DNA of 64,000 bases from Dickeya zeae NCPPB 2538 (lineage in GTDB: Bacteria; Pseudomonadota; Gammaproteobacteria; Enterobacterales; Enterobacteriaceae): contig NZ_CM001977.1 in NCBI RefSeq assembly GCF_000406165.1, positions 4,050,280 to 4,114,279 of the forward strand. The letters run 5' to 3'. How positions within the stretch are numbered: position 1 is the first letter of the stretch; the number at the start of each line of letters is the position of its first letter. Under the pieces are notes generated by a model, which made no database searches, was not told where the DNA came from, and worked only from the letters and a program-made list of their open reading frames with translations. Made by a program: the position numbers and the translations under genes. Shown in pieces: positions 1 through 7,502 of this stretch.

Positions 1-804
1 CGTAAGCTACAACCCAATCTGAGAACCTCGCCGTTCGTGCTCGATCCCTTTGGAATCAATCAGATCGACGCGGTACTGGCGACCCACGACCATGCCGATC
101 ACATCGATGTGAATGTGGCGGCAGCGGTACTGAAAAACTGCGGTAACCACGTGAAATTCATCGGCCCCAAAGCCTGTGTGGATCTTTGGCTGCGCTGGGG
201 TGTGCCGGAAGATCGTTGCATCGTCGCCCGCGTCGGCGATGAAATTCCGGTCGGCGACATCGTTATCCAGGTGCTGGATGCGTTTGACCGCACCGCGCTG
301 GTAACGCTGCCTGCCGGGGTGTCCTCAAAAGATAAAAACATTCTGGATGGCATGGACGACCGGGCCGTCAACTATCTGGTCAAGACATCGGGCGGCAACC
401 TCTATCACTCCGGCGATTCCCACTACTCCAACTACTACGCCAAACACGGCAACGACTACCAGATTGACGTCGCCCTGCTCTCCTATGGCGAGAACCCGCG
501 CGGTGTCACCGACAAAATGACCTCGTCAGACATTCTGCGCGCTGGCGAGTCGCTCAACGCCCAGGTGGTTATCCCGTTCCATCACGATATCTGGGCCAAC
601 TTCCAGAGTGACCCACGTGAAATTGAAGTGCTGTGGAACATGAAGAAAGACCGGCTTGGTTACCGCTTCCGCCCGTTCTTCTGGCAGGTCGGCGGTAAAT
701 ACACCTTCCCAACCGACAAAAACACGCTGCATTACCAGCATCCACGCGGCTTTGACGACATCTTCGTTGACGAACCGGAGTTGCCTTACAAGTCCTTCCT
801 GTAA
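1..804 (+). CDS. ulaG: L-ascorbate-6-phosphate lactonase UlaG, 5' end outside window
   Basis: Metallo-beta-lactamase-fold lactonase that opens L-ascorbate-6-phosphate to 3-keto-L-gulonate-6-phosphate in the cytoplasm. The reading frame is open from base 1, so the N-terminal part (roughly 80-90 residues by comparison with remembered E. coli UlaG) is missing. The metal-binding signature THDHADHID is at about residues 24-32 of the visible part. YHSGDSHYSNYYAKHG and IPFHHDIW follow and match UlaG closely. The C-terminus LPYKSFL also matches. It is followed by ulaE (88 bp gap) and ulaR. Other ula genes are presumably upstream. Identity is near certain. Confidence 0.95.
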   Translation, partial: RKLQPNLRTSPFVLDPFGINQIDAVLATHDHADHIDVNVAAAVLKNCGNHVKFIGPKACVDLWLRWGVPEDRCIVARVGDEIPVGDIVIQVLDAFDRTALVTLPAGVSSKDKNILDGMDDRAVNYLVKTSGGNLYHSGDSHYSNYYAKHGNDYQIDVALLSYGENPRGVTDKMTSSDILRAGESLNAQVVIPFHHDIWANFQSDPREIEVLWNMKKDRLGYRFRPFFWQVGGKYTFPTDKNTLHYQHPRGFDDIFVDEPELPYKSFL

Positions 805-892
805 CACACAGGTGCAGGCCATGAACCGTCCACTGGGGCATTCATGGCCTGCGCCACGCACAGCAAGGCAGAACCGCAACAGAGGGAGCAAC

Positions 893-1765
893 ATGCACAA
901 CTTTGACAAGCCCTTTCGCCTTGGGCTCTACGAAAAGGCGCTACCCGCCGCGTTCACGTGGGAAGAGAAGATTCTGGTCGCCAAAGAACTGGGGTTTGAT
1001 TTCATTGAGATATCCGTCGATGAATCGGACGAAAAATTACAGCGACTGGCGTGGAGCGATGACGAAACCTACCAGCTGCGGCATCTGTGCGAGAAAAACA
1101 ACTTCCCGTTACAGTCGATGTGTCTGAGCGCCCACCGCCGCTTCCCCTTCGGCTCACACGACCCGGCTATCCGTGAAAAAGCCCATGAGATCATGGAAAA
1201 AGCGATAAACCTGGCTTACAAGCTGGGCATTCGCTGCATCCAGTTGGCGGGCTACGACGTTTACTACGAGTCGCCATCGGCAGAAACCCATCAGCGGTTT
1301 ATCGAAGGCATGAAAGCCGCCACCCGCATGGCCGAACGGGCCGGTGTCATGCTAGGGGTCGAAATCATGGATACGCCGTACCTCAATTCGCTGAGCAAAT
1401 TTGAGGTGCTGAAAAAAGCCATCCCGTCCCCTTACTTTATGGCTTACCCGGATGTGGGCAACATCACCGGCTGGAACTACGACACCTGCACCGAGCTAAA
1501 GCTCAGTTGCGATCACATCGTACAAATCCACCTTAAAGACACCCGCAAGGTTTCCGCACACAGTCAGGGGCAATTCCGCGATCTGGTGATTGGTGAAGGC
1601 GAGGTGGATTTTGCTGCCATTTTCCGCACCCTGGCCGAAATGGGTTACAACGGCCCGTTGGTACTGGAGATGTGGGCCAAAGACGAACAATGGGCGGCTA
1701 ACCTGAAACTGGCTCGTACACGACTGGCCGAAATAGGCCGTCAGGCCGGTTTGGCGCTGGCCTAA
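893..1765 (+). CDS. ulaE: L-xylulose-5-phosphate (L-ribulose-5-phosphate) 3-epimerase, UlaE/SgbU type
   Basis: A 290-residue TIM-barrel sugar-phosphate epimerase (AP endonuclease 2-like fold) of the L-ascorbate degradation route; it converts L-xylulose-5-P to L-ribulose-5-P. The start is the ATG at 893, preceded by AGGGAG at 883-888; the open frame extends further upstream but only into non-homologous sequence. Conserved blocks include LGFDFIEISVDE, LSAHRRFPFGS, CIQLAGYDVYYE, GVEIMDTPYLNS, YPDVGN, IHLKDTRK and GEGEVDF, supplying the metal-binding Glu/Asp/His set. The length equals the family norm. In E. coli this gene is in the ulaABCDEF operon; here it directly follows ulaG. Confidence 0.92.
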   Translation: MHNFDKPFRLGLYEKALPAAFTWEEKILVAKELGFDFIEISVDESDEKLQRLAWSDDETYQLRHLCEKNNFPLQSMCLSAHRRFPFGSHDPAIREKAHEIMEKAINLAYKLGIRCIQLAGYDVYYESPSAETHQRFIEGMKAATRMAERAGVMLGVEIMDTPYLNSLSKFEVLKKAIPSPYFMAYPDVGNITGWNYDTCTELKLSCDHIVQIHLKDTRKVSAHSQGQFRDLVIGEGEVDFAAIFRTLAEMGYNGPLVLEMWAKDEQWAANLKLARTRLAEIGRQAGLALA

Positions 1766-1862
1766 TCCGATGTCGTCAAAAGAATTCCAGGAACGGCTGT
1801 CATTCACGCGCATGCGGGATATAATCATAAAAAAATCAGATTCAATCACCATCAGGCACGAT

Positions 1863-2636
1863 ATGACGGAAGCCCAGCGCCACAGCGCCATCCTGGAATT
1901 ACTCAATCAAAAACGCCATCTGTCGGTCACGGGCATCATGCAGGCCTTTGATATTTCTCCCGCCACCGCCCGCCGCGACATCAACAAACTCAACGACTCC
2001 GGCAAGCTGCGTAAGGTGCGCAACGGTGCAGAAGCACTCACGCAAACCAAAACCCACTGGTCGCCGCTCAACAGTCATGAGCCCGTCAGTCGCGGCGAAT
2101 TTTCTCACCACAGTGAGAAAATGCGTATCGCACAGGCCGCCGCCGCCTTGATAAAACCGGGTGAAAGCGCTGTTATCAACTGCGGCTCTACCGCTTTTGT
2201 ACTGGGTCAGGAAATCTGTGGGCAGGATGTTCAAGTCATCACCAATTATTTCCCGCTGGCGAATTACCTGATTGAACATGACCATGACGGTGTGGTGATC
2301 ATTGGCGGGCAGTACAACAAATCGCAATCCATTACGTTAGCCCCACAGGACGAAATCTCCTCGCTTTATGCCGGGCACTGGATGTTCACCAGCGGTAAGG
2401 GGATTACCGCAGATGGCCTCTACAAAATGGATATGCTAACGGCCATGGCCGAGCAAAAAATGCTTAACCACATCGGCAAGCTGGTGGTGTTGGCCGACAG
2501 CAGCAAGGTGGGACAACGTGCCGGTATGCTGTTCTGCGGATCAGATAGGATCGATATCCTGATTACCGGCAAAGACGCCGATCAACAGGTGATCGCCCAA
2601 CTGCAAGACAAAGGGGTCAGCGTCATGTTGGTGTGA
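1863..2636 (+). CDS. ulaR: DeoR-family repressor of the ascorbate (ula) genes
   Basis: DeoR-type transcriptional repressor: an N-terminal winged helix (SPATARRDINKL recognition region, about residues 32-43) and a C-terminal sugar-phosphate-binding ISOCOT domain (VINCGSTAF, IGGQYNKSQS, TSGKGITADGLYK, VLADSSKVGQRAG). E. coli UlaR responds to L-ascorbate-6-phosphate. The ATG at 1863 (MTEAQRH) was chosen because it aligns with the remembered UlaR N-terminus; the frame is open from 1770 but those residues do not look like protein of the family. The gene lies downstream of ulaE on the same strand, whereas in E. coli ulaR stands alone upstream of ulaG, so this is a rearranged locus with the repressor distal. 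Confidence 0.9.
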   Translation: MTEAQRHSAILELLNQKRHLSVTGIMQAFDISPATARRDINKLNDSGKLRKVRNGAEALTQTKTHWSPLNSHEPVSRGEFSHHSEKMRIAQAAAALIKPGESAVINCGSTAFVLGQEICGQDVQVITNYFPLANYLIEHDHDGVVIIGGQYNKSQSITLAPQDEISSLYAGHWMFTSGKGITADGLYKMDMLTAMAEQKMLNHIGKLVVLADSSKVGQRAGMLFCGSDRIDILITGKDADQQVIAQLQDKGVSVMLV

Positions 2637-2691
2637 CCGCCCCTTCAGAACACGCAAGGGTTTGCCACACAGTCTGGGATGGCACGAAAAC

Positions 2692-2721
2692 AAAGAGGGT
2701 GACCGTCGGTCACCCTCTTTT
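2692..2721. terminator. Hairpin with A/T flanks between convergent ulaR and argD
   Basis: An inverted repeat AAAGAGGGTGACC/GGTCACCCTCTTT with a 3-base loop, A-rich on one side and T-rich on the other, lies between two convergent genes. It can act as a rho-independent terminator in both directions. Confidence 0.85.
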
Positions 2722-2769
2722 GCTTCATACTTCGCAAGGTCGTGCTGGCATAATGAGGAAAAACGCGGC

Positions 2770-3993
2770 TTACGCGCCCTTCACTACCTGCGCCACGGCT
2801 TTTTCAAACAGCGCCATCCCCTGGTCTATCTCTTCATGGGTGATCACCAGCGACGGCACAAAGCGGATCACATCCGGCCCCGCCACCAAAATCATCAACC
2901 CCAGGTCTGCCGATGCCGCCAGAAAATCACGGGCGCGACCATGCCAGGCCGGTTTTAGCTGTGCGCCCAGCAGCAGGCCCATGCCACGGATTTCATCAAA
3001 AATGCCGTACTGGGCGTTGATGCGCTCCAACGCAGACACAAAACGTGCATGGCGATCGACCACGCCGGACAGCACTTCCGGTGTATTGATCACATCCAGC
3101 GCCGCTTCCGCCACCGCGCAAGCCAGCGGGTTGCCGCCATAGGTGGTGCCGTGTGTCCCGACCGCCATCACCGACGCAATCTCTTCCGTGGTCAGCATGG
3201 CGCTGATCGGGAAACCGCCGCCCAGCGCTTTCGCGGTGGTCAGAATATCCGGCGTGATACCGTAGTGCATATAAGAGAACAGCTTACCGCTGCGGCCCAT
3301 ACCACACTGCACTTCATCAAACACCAGCAGCGCCTGATACTGATCGCACAGCTCACGCACCCCTTTAAGGAATGCCGGTGTCGCTGGCGTAATACCGCCT
3401 TCGCCTTGAATCGGCTCCAGTACCACGGCACAGGTGTGGTCATCCATCACGGCTTTGACCGCGTCCAAGTCGTTGAACGGCACGTGCACGATATCCGCCG
3501 GTTTCGGGCCAAAGCCATCGGCATATTTCGGCTGACCACCGACCGACACGGTAAACAAGGTACGGCCATGAAACGACTGGTAAAACGAGATTATCTTGGT
3601 TTTGTACGGGCTATGACGGGTAATGGCGTAATGCCGTGCCAGTTTGAACGCCGCTTCATTGGCTTCTGCGCCGGAGTTGGCGAAAAACACACGATCGGCA
3701 AACGTGGCGTTGATCAGTTTGGTCGCCAAACGCAGCGCCGGTTCGTTGGTGAATACGTTGCTGGTGTGCCACAGGGTTTCACCCTGCTCTTTCAACGCCG
3801 CCACCAACGCCGGATGGCAATGTCCCAGCGCCGTTACCGCGATGCCGCCGGAAAAATCGATATATTCTTTGCCCTGCTGATCCCAGACACGGCTCCCTTT
3901 GCCTTTTACCGGCACAAACTGCGCGGGTGCATAAACCGGAAGAATTACCTTATCGTAAGTATCCCGTGTTACTGCTGCTTTCTCTGTCGCCAT
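2770..3993 (-). CDS. argD: Acetylornithine/succinyldiaminopimelate aminotransferase
   Basis: PLP-dependent class III aminotransferase of arginine biosynthesis (N-acetylornithine to N-acetylglutamate semialdehyde); in enteric bacteria it also serves lysine synthesis. Visible motifs: GGIAVTALGHCHP, ANSGAEANEAAFKLAR (PLP phosphate loop), SFHGRTLFTVS, EPIQGEGG, FDEVQCGMGR and TTAKALGGGFP with the Schiff-base lysine. The 407-residue product matches enteric ArgD throughout. The ATG at 3993 (MATEKAAVTR) aligns with E. coli MAIEQTAITR; an upstream in-frame ATG at 4011 is possible. Two ARG boxes lie just upstream, favouring the biosynthetic ArgD over the catabolic AstC. pabA precedes it as in the argD-fic-pabA region of E. 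coli, but fic is absent. Confidence 0.93.
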   Translation of the reverse strand: MATEKAAVTRDTYDKVILPVYAPAQFVPVKGKGSRVWDQQGKEYIDFSGGIAVTALGHCHPALVAALKEQGETLWHTSNVFTNEPALRLATKLINATFADRVFFANSGAEANEAAFKLARHYAITRHSPYKTKIISFYQSFHGRTLFTVSVGGQPKYADGFGPKPADIVHVPFNDLDAVKAVMDDHTCAVVLEPIQGEGGITPATPAFLKGVRELCDQYQALLVFDEVQCGMGRSGKLFSYMHYGITPDILTTAKALGGGFPISAMLTTEEIASVMAVGTHGTTYGGNPLACAVAEAALDVINTPEVLSGVVDRHARFVSALERINAQYGIFDEIRGMGLLLGAQLKPAWHGRARDFLAASADLGLMILVAGPDVIRFVPSLVITHEEIDQGMALFEKAVAQVVKGA

Positions 3994-4040
3994 TTGCTGC
4001 CCCGTTGTCATATCCCGTAGTGTGGAGTGAAGATCTTAAG

Positions 4041-4075
4041 TGAAAATATAATCAATAAATATGCATAAAAAATCA
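4041..4075 (-). promoter_or_regulatory. Tandem ARG boxes (ArgR operator) upstream of argD
   Basis: Two copies resembling the ArgR half-palindrome core TGAATWWWWATTCA: TGAAAATATAATCA at 4041-4054 and TGCATAAAAAATCA at 4062-4075. Their starts are exactly 21 bp apart, the classic spacing of paired ARG boxes. They lie 48-82 bp upstream of the argD ATG, so ArgR-arginine hexamer repression is expected. Seen by eye; no matrix score. Confidence 0.7.
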
Positions 4076-4126
4076 AAAATAGGCAATCACTAATCCGATA
4101 CGCCCGGCCTGACCTGCGCTATCCGA

Positions 4127-4702
4127 CTATAAATCAAGGAAATTTTTCAATAGCTGATGCCCTTGCTGGCTGAGGATGCTTTCCGGATGAAACTGCACAC
4201 CTTCCAGCGGCAACGAGCGATGACGTATCCCCATGATCTCGTCGATATCACCGTCAAGCTCAGTCCAGGCGGTGGCCTCAAAACAGTCCGGCAGCGTATT
4301 TTTTTCCAGCACCAGCGAATGGTAACGCGTGACAGTAAGCGGGTTTGCCAGCCCGGCGAACACACCGCACCCGGTATGCCGTACTGGCGAGGTTTTGCCG
4401 TGCATCACCTGACGGGCGCGCACCACCTGTGCGCCGAATACCTGTCCCAACGTCTGATGCCCCAGACAGACACCCAGAATCGGCAGTTGACCGGCAAAAT
4501 GGCGAATCGCCGCCAGCGAGATCCCGGCGTCATCCGGTGTACAGGGGCCGGGAGAAATCACCAGTCGTTGCGGCGATAACCGCTCGATGTCCGCCAGCGT
4601 CAGCGCATCATTACGCCTGACCAGCACCTCTGAACCCAGTTCGCAAAAATACTGGTACAGGTTGTAGGTAAAGGAGTCGTAGTTGTCGATAAGTAGCAGC
4701 AT
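4127..4702 (-). CDS. pabA: Aminodeoxychorismate synthase component II (glutamine amidotransferase)
   Basis: A 191-residue class I glutamine amidotransferase that supplies ammonia to PabB for 4-amino-4-deoxychorismate, the folate precursor. The start MLLLIDNYDSFTYNL, the oxyanion region SPGPCTPDDAG, the nucleophile elbow GVCLGHQ (catalytic Cys) and the C-terminal EGVQFHPES (His/Glu of the triad) are all present. TrpG is a close paralogue, but it is normally longer or fused to TrpD in enteric bacteria, and the argD neighbour favours PabA. ATG start at 4702. Nothing convincing is seen in the 236 bp between this gene and the regulator at 4939. Confidence 0.92.
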   Translation of the reverse strand: MLLLIDNYDSFTYNLYQYFCELGSEVLVRRNDALTLADIERLSPQRLVISPGPCTPDDAGISLAAIRHFAGQLPILGVCLGHQTLGQVFGAQVVRARQVMHGKTSPVRHTGCGVFAGLANPLTVTRYHSLVLEKNTLPDCFEATAWTELDGDIDEIMGIRHRSLPLEGVQFHPESILSQQGHQLLKNFLDL

Positions 4703-4938
4703 ATCTTTATTGATCAGCGGATAAATGACGCCAGAGCGTCATCGATATCATGCTGACCACGCATGATGTCGAATGAATGTGCCGAGTCTGAAGAGTTGAG
4801 AGGCGGTTGTCCAGATACGAGGTGGAAACAATCGGTACAGAACGTCAATGTGGCGCAGAACGCGGGGATAAAAATCTGCCGACATCACGGGAAAACCCCG
4901 GTCAATGATGGCCGGGGCACTCCGCGATAACCGGGCTC

Positions 4939-6144
4939 TCACCCGGTTTCATTACGCAGCAACATCGGATTGAACTGCTTTCTAAACTCAATGGGGGTCG
5001 CACCGGTGTAGCGCTTAAACATCTTTTCAAAATGGCTCAGGTCGCCATAGCCGCAATCCAGATAGAGATTAGTAATGCGGCTCATGGGGTGACACTCCAG
5101 CCGCTGGCAGGCATAGAAAATGCGGGTCTGATTCAGAATCTGTTTAAACGATAAACCCAGACTGTGCTTGAGCAGATAAGAAAGATGCGACGGACTGATA
5201 TGCGAATTCTCCGCCAGTTCAATCAGCGTCACTTCACGTTGAAAATGCTCGCCCAGGTACAGCAGCGCTTTGATCACCGAGGGGTGAAACTGCTGCAACG
5301 CGTCCTGATCACGGCTCAATACCGCATCACACAATGAGCGGTTAATCCGCCGTCCTTCCCCCTTTTGTGCCAGCTCCGTTGGGGGGATAATATGCGGCAG
5401 AATACGGCTGGCCTGAGCCAGACTAATCTCAGCATCCTCACTGAGCATTAATAGCCGGGCAATGCTGTGCCACAACTGCCTGACATTGCCGGGCCATTCG
5501 TAATGGTGCAGATAAAACAGCACGTCAGGATGCAATATCTGCCGGACCGATTGACGGTACGCCTGCCAGGCCGCGTGGACCAATTCGACTATCTCCGGCG
5601 TTTTGCCTTTCAGGGCCGACACAGACAATAGTTGGCACCCGAAGGTCGACATCAGTTGTGCGCCGGGTTGTGTCGGCAACGCACCGCGCTCTGTCGGCGC
5701 GGCTATCAACCCAAATACCAGCCGCAGACCATTGCGACCGGCCTGTTCATCCTGCAATTGTGTCAGCAACGTCTGTTGTTGTTGTTCGGTCAGGGCATCA
5801 AAGCCCGGTATGCACAGCGTCAACCGATGATCGTCAGGCAGTGAGGCAAAAATATCACTTACCTGTTTCGTTGGGTCACCTTCGCCGCCAAGCTCGACAT
5901 AACGCCCTTGGGATGCCAGCAGCCTGGCTCGAATATAGCTGGTGATATCAGACAGATCGGCACCCGGTTCGCCATACAGCAGAATCGGCTGGCCAGACAG
6001 CAATAACCGATCGATTTGCCCACGCAGCGCGGAGGGTAAAAAGATGAATTCAGGAATATGCCTTCCTACCGAATAACCCGCCAGAGGGATCTTTTCAGCA
6101 GGAATATTTTTTAGTTTACCAGGTAGTATATTTTCTGTTTTCAC
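4939..6144 (-). CDS. Hybrid regulator: degenerate sigma54-type AAA domain plus AraC-type DNA-binding domain
   Basis: A 401-residue protein of unknown target. Residues about 30-250 look like the AAA domain of sigma54 activators. The Walker A region is degenerate (LLYGEPGAD at 55-63, lacking the GK/T), and no GAFTGA sigma54-contact loop is seen. The late AAA signature YEWPGNVRQLW (215-225) is preserved. Residues about 290-395 are a full AraC double helix-turn-helix (ISPSHLSYLLKHSLGLSF ... CGYGDLSHFEKMFKRY.GATPIEFRK). It is therefore probably not a sigma54 ATPase but an AraC regulator with a remodelled sensory module. The start is GTG at 6144 with AAGGA upstream. It is the most downstream of a same-strand group with an XRE remnant, a small peptide gene and a PatG-like protease. 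Control of that locus is inference. Confidence 0.75.
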   Translation of the reverse strand: MKTENILPGKLKNIPAEKIPLAGYSVGRHIPEFIFLPSALRGQIDRLLLSGQPILLYGEPGADLSDITSYIRARLLASQGRYVELGGEGDPTKQVSDIFASLPDDHRLTLCIPGFDALTEQQQQTLLTQLQDEQAGRNGLRLVFGLIAAPTERGALPTQPGAQLMSTFGCQLLSVSALKGKTPEIVELVHAAWQAYRQSVRQILHPDVLFYLHHYEWPGNVRQLWHSIARLLMLSEDAEISLAQASRILPHIIPPTELAQKGEGRRINRSLCDAVLSRDQDALQQFHPSVIKALLYLGEHFQREVTLIELAENSHISPSHLSYLLKHSLGLSFKQILNQTRIFYACQRLECHPMSRITNLYLDCGYGDLSHFEKMFKRYTGATPIEFRKQFNPMLLRNETG

Positions 6145-6174
6145 GGGAAAATCCTTTATTCAACTCCTGCCAGC

Positions 6175-6195
6175 GTACATTGCACAATAATGTAC
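6175..6195. promoter_or_regulatory. Inverted repeat upstream of the AAA/AraC regulator
   Basis: GTACATT-N7-AATGTAC, a perfect 7-7-7 inverted repeat about 30 bp upstream of the GTG start of the AAA/AraC gene. Its placement suits an operator or a small attenuator hairpin. Function is inferred from position only. Confidence 0.35.
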
Positions 6196-6641
6196 TCCTT
6201 CATAAGAACGGGTATGGCTGATGCAACGCCACCGTCTTATTTCAACCGCTATTCCAACAATAAAAACCAATATCCCTACCATCAGTCATTCGGGTTGCCA
6301 AAGGTGGTGACACAGCGAACCCTCCGGCGCTTACGCCGGTAAATGGCTGGCGCACACCGGCAACCTGAAATGTGATAGCGATATACCCTGTCGAAAAATC
6401 GTCCTGACTACACCCTGGTAAAATAAAGTAAATCCCTTTACTGTTTTTATTTATTATCACCGCGAACATGAGATAAAAATAAAATGCTTTCCCTGCTGGC
6501 ACTCGAATTCAACGCACAACGCCAACATGGTGATGTGACCGCGACAATTCATGCCTGTGCTGTCTATAATCACCCGCCCCCACGACAATTATTCGAGGGT
6601 TAATATGGCTTTCGTTAAAATATTATTTTCTATGTCTACAA
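6196..6641. other. Non-coding or unrecognised stretch between two regulators
   Basis: 446 bp with no gene I can support. A minus-strand frame at 6242-6502 (86 codons) has weak coding character and no family I recognise. It lacks a good ribosome binding site and may be remnant sequence. The part from about 6410 onward is AT-rich. Confidence 0.4.
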
Positions 6642-6973
6642 TCAGGTCTTATTTGCCTCATTCATAACCAACATGTTATATATCCCGGCAAAAATAAACG
6701 CGATACATTTACACTCATCGTGAGTCACGTCACGAGAAACCCGCTCATCCGAGGGTAAAATGAGATTATCTACCGTGACATCAAAGAATTTCGCAAATTT
6801 ACACAACGTTTGCCTGGAAATAGGCTTGCCTAACTCGGCTCTTTTTACTGTAGAGATAGAGATATAACACTTCGACTCAAGACTCAGCTCCGACAATTTC
6901 TCCTGACTTAATTTTTTTTTAGCCTCAGGTCTTTGATCACTGCGGTGTTCAAGAAAAATCCATTGTTAGACAT
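6642..6973 (-). pseudogene. XRE-family HTH regulator broken by a one-base deficit in an A9 run
   Basis: The ATG at 6973, preceded by GAGGGG, opens a frame encoding MSNNGFFLNTAVIKDLRLKKN and then stops. Shifting frame at the run of nine A (minus strand, about 6911-6919) restores a continuous Cro/C1-type helix-turn-helix: ...IKDLRLKKKLSQEKLSEL... followed by the STVKRAELGKPISRQTLCKFAKFF recognition part and LPSDERVS, ending at 6642. Ten A would keep the frame. So this is a frameshifted pseudogene, a phase-variable or slippage-expressed gene, or an assembly error in a homopolymer. It is AT-rich compared with the backbone. It lies between the peptide gene and the AAA/AraC regulator on the same strand and may have been a local repressor. 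Confidence 0.7.
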
Positions 6974-7210
6974 ACATTCCCCTCTGCAATAAAAATTAAT
7001 ACGCTCTTTTTATGGCACTATTTTCATGACACGCTCTAAACACCAACCCTCATTTACTGTGGGTTGATATTCATGCATATGAATCATGCAGAGCCACAAT
7101 CGAACCTATTAATTCGTTATGATGTACATTCACCGAACGTCATATCCCCTGATTTTGACAATATAATTATTACCGTATTACATCACTGTATTTTTTCTTA
7201 TTATGAAGAA

Positions 7211-7240
7211 ATGGTGCACGGCCATATGGCCGTGCACCAT
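7211..7240 (-). terminator. Perfect 30-bp palindrome just after the small peptide gene
   Basis: Two 15-base arms (ATGGTGCACGGCCAT and its exact complement) abut with no unpaired bases, 6 bp after the stop of the 49-residue peptide gene. On the minus strand TTTCTTC follows. The transcript would form a very stable hairpin that ends or protects the message; perfect dyad symmetry also allows a protein-binding site. Confidence 0.7.
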
Positions 7241-7246
7241 TGTCGA

Positions 7247-7396
7247 TTAGCTCAGTACGCCGCTCAGCGCGCCCTGGCCTGCTTTTTTCAGCAGATTCAG
7301 CGCTTCACCCCAGAAAGCCGGGTTGACGCCAGAGGCTTTGGCTTCAGCAACACGGTTAGCGCGGTTCACATTCTGTGCTTGGGTTGGAAGTTTCAT
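7247..7396 (-). CDS. 49-residue peptide, candidate precursor for the PatA/PatG-like protease
   Basis: ATG at 7396, preceded by AAGGAG with 6-base spacing, encodes 49 residues ending at TAA 7247-7249. The first half is polar (starts MKLPTQAQNVNRANR, then VAEAKASG). The second half, from about residue 25 (NPAFWGEALNLLKKAGQGAL then SGVLS), looks like a cationic amphipathic helix with a Trp at 29 and paired Lys at 37-38. This is a leader/core layout expected of a ribosomal peptide precursor or a small bacteriocin. It lies 106 bp downstream of the protease on the same strand and is closed by a perfect palindrome. There is no Cys, and no YcaO or other modifying enzyme is nearby, so cyclodehydration is not predicted. 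I do not recognise the family; function is inference from context. Confidence 0.75.
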   Translation of the reverse strand: MKLPTQAQNVNRANRVAEAKASGVNPAFWGEALNLLKKAGQGALSGVLS

Positions 7397-7502
7397 GGTG
7401 TTTCTCCTTGAGTGTATTTACATCGTATTTTGGGGATATCCCCAGGTTAATGCCCCCAACTGGCGGCAAATCTTAAAACCGAGAACAAACGGCAAGCCGG
7501 TA

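Noticed and set aside
1770..1862. Longer N-terminus for ulaR
   Set aside because: The extra 31 residues have no family similarity; the ATG at 1863 aligns with the known protein.
3049..4020. Plus-strand open frame (323 codons) opposite argD
   Set aside because: Shadow of argD, arginine/histidine-rich composition typical of antisense frames.
6242..6502. 86-codon minus-strand frame
   Set aside because: No ribosome binding site and no recognised family; kept only as a note on the intergenic region.
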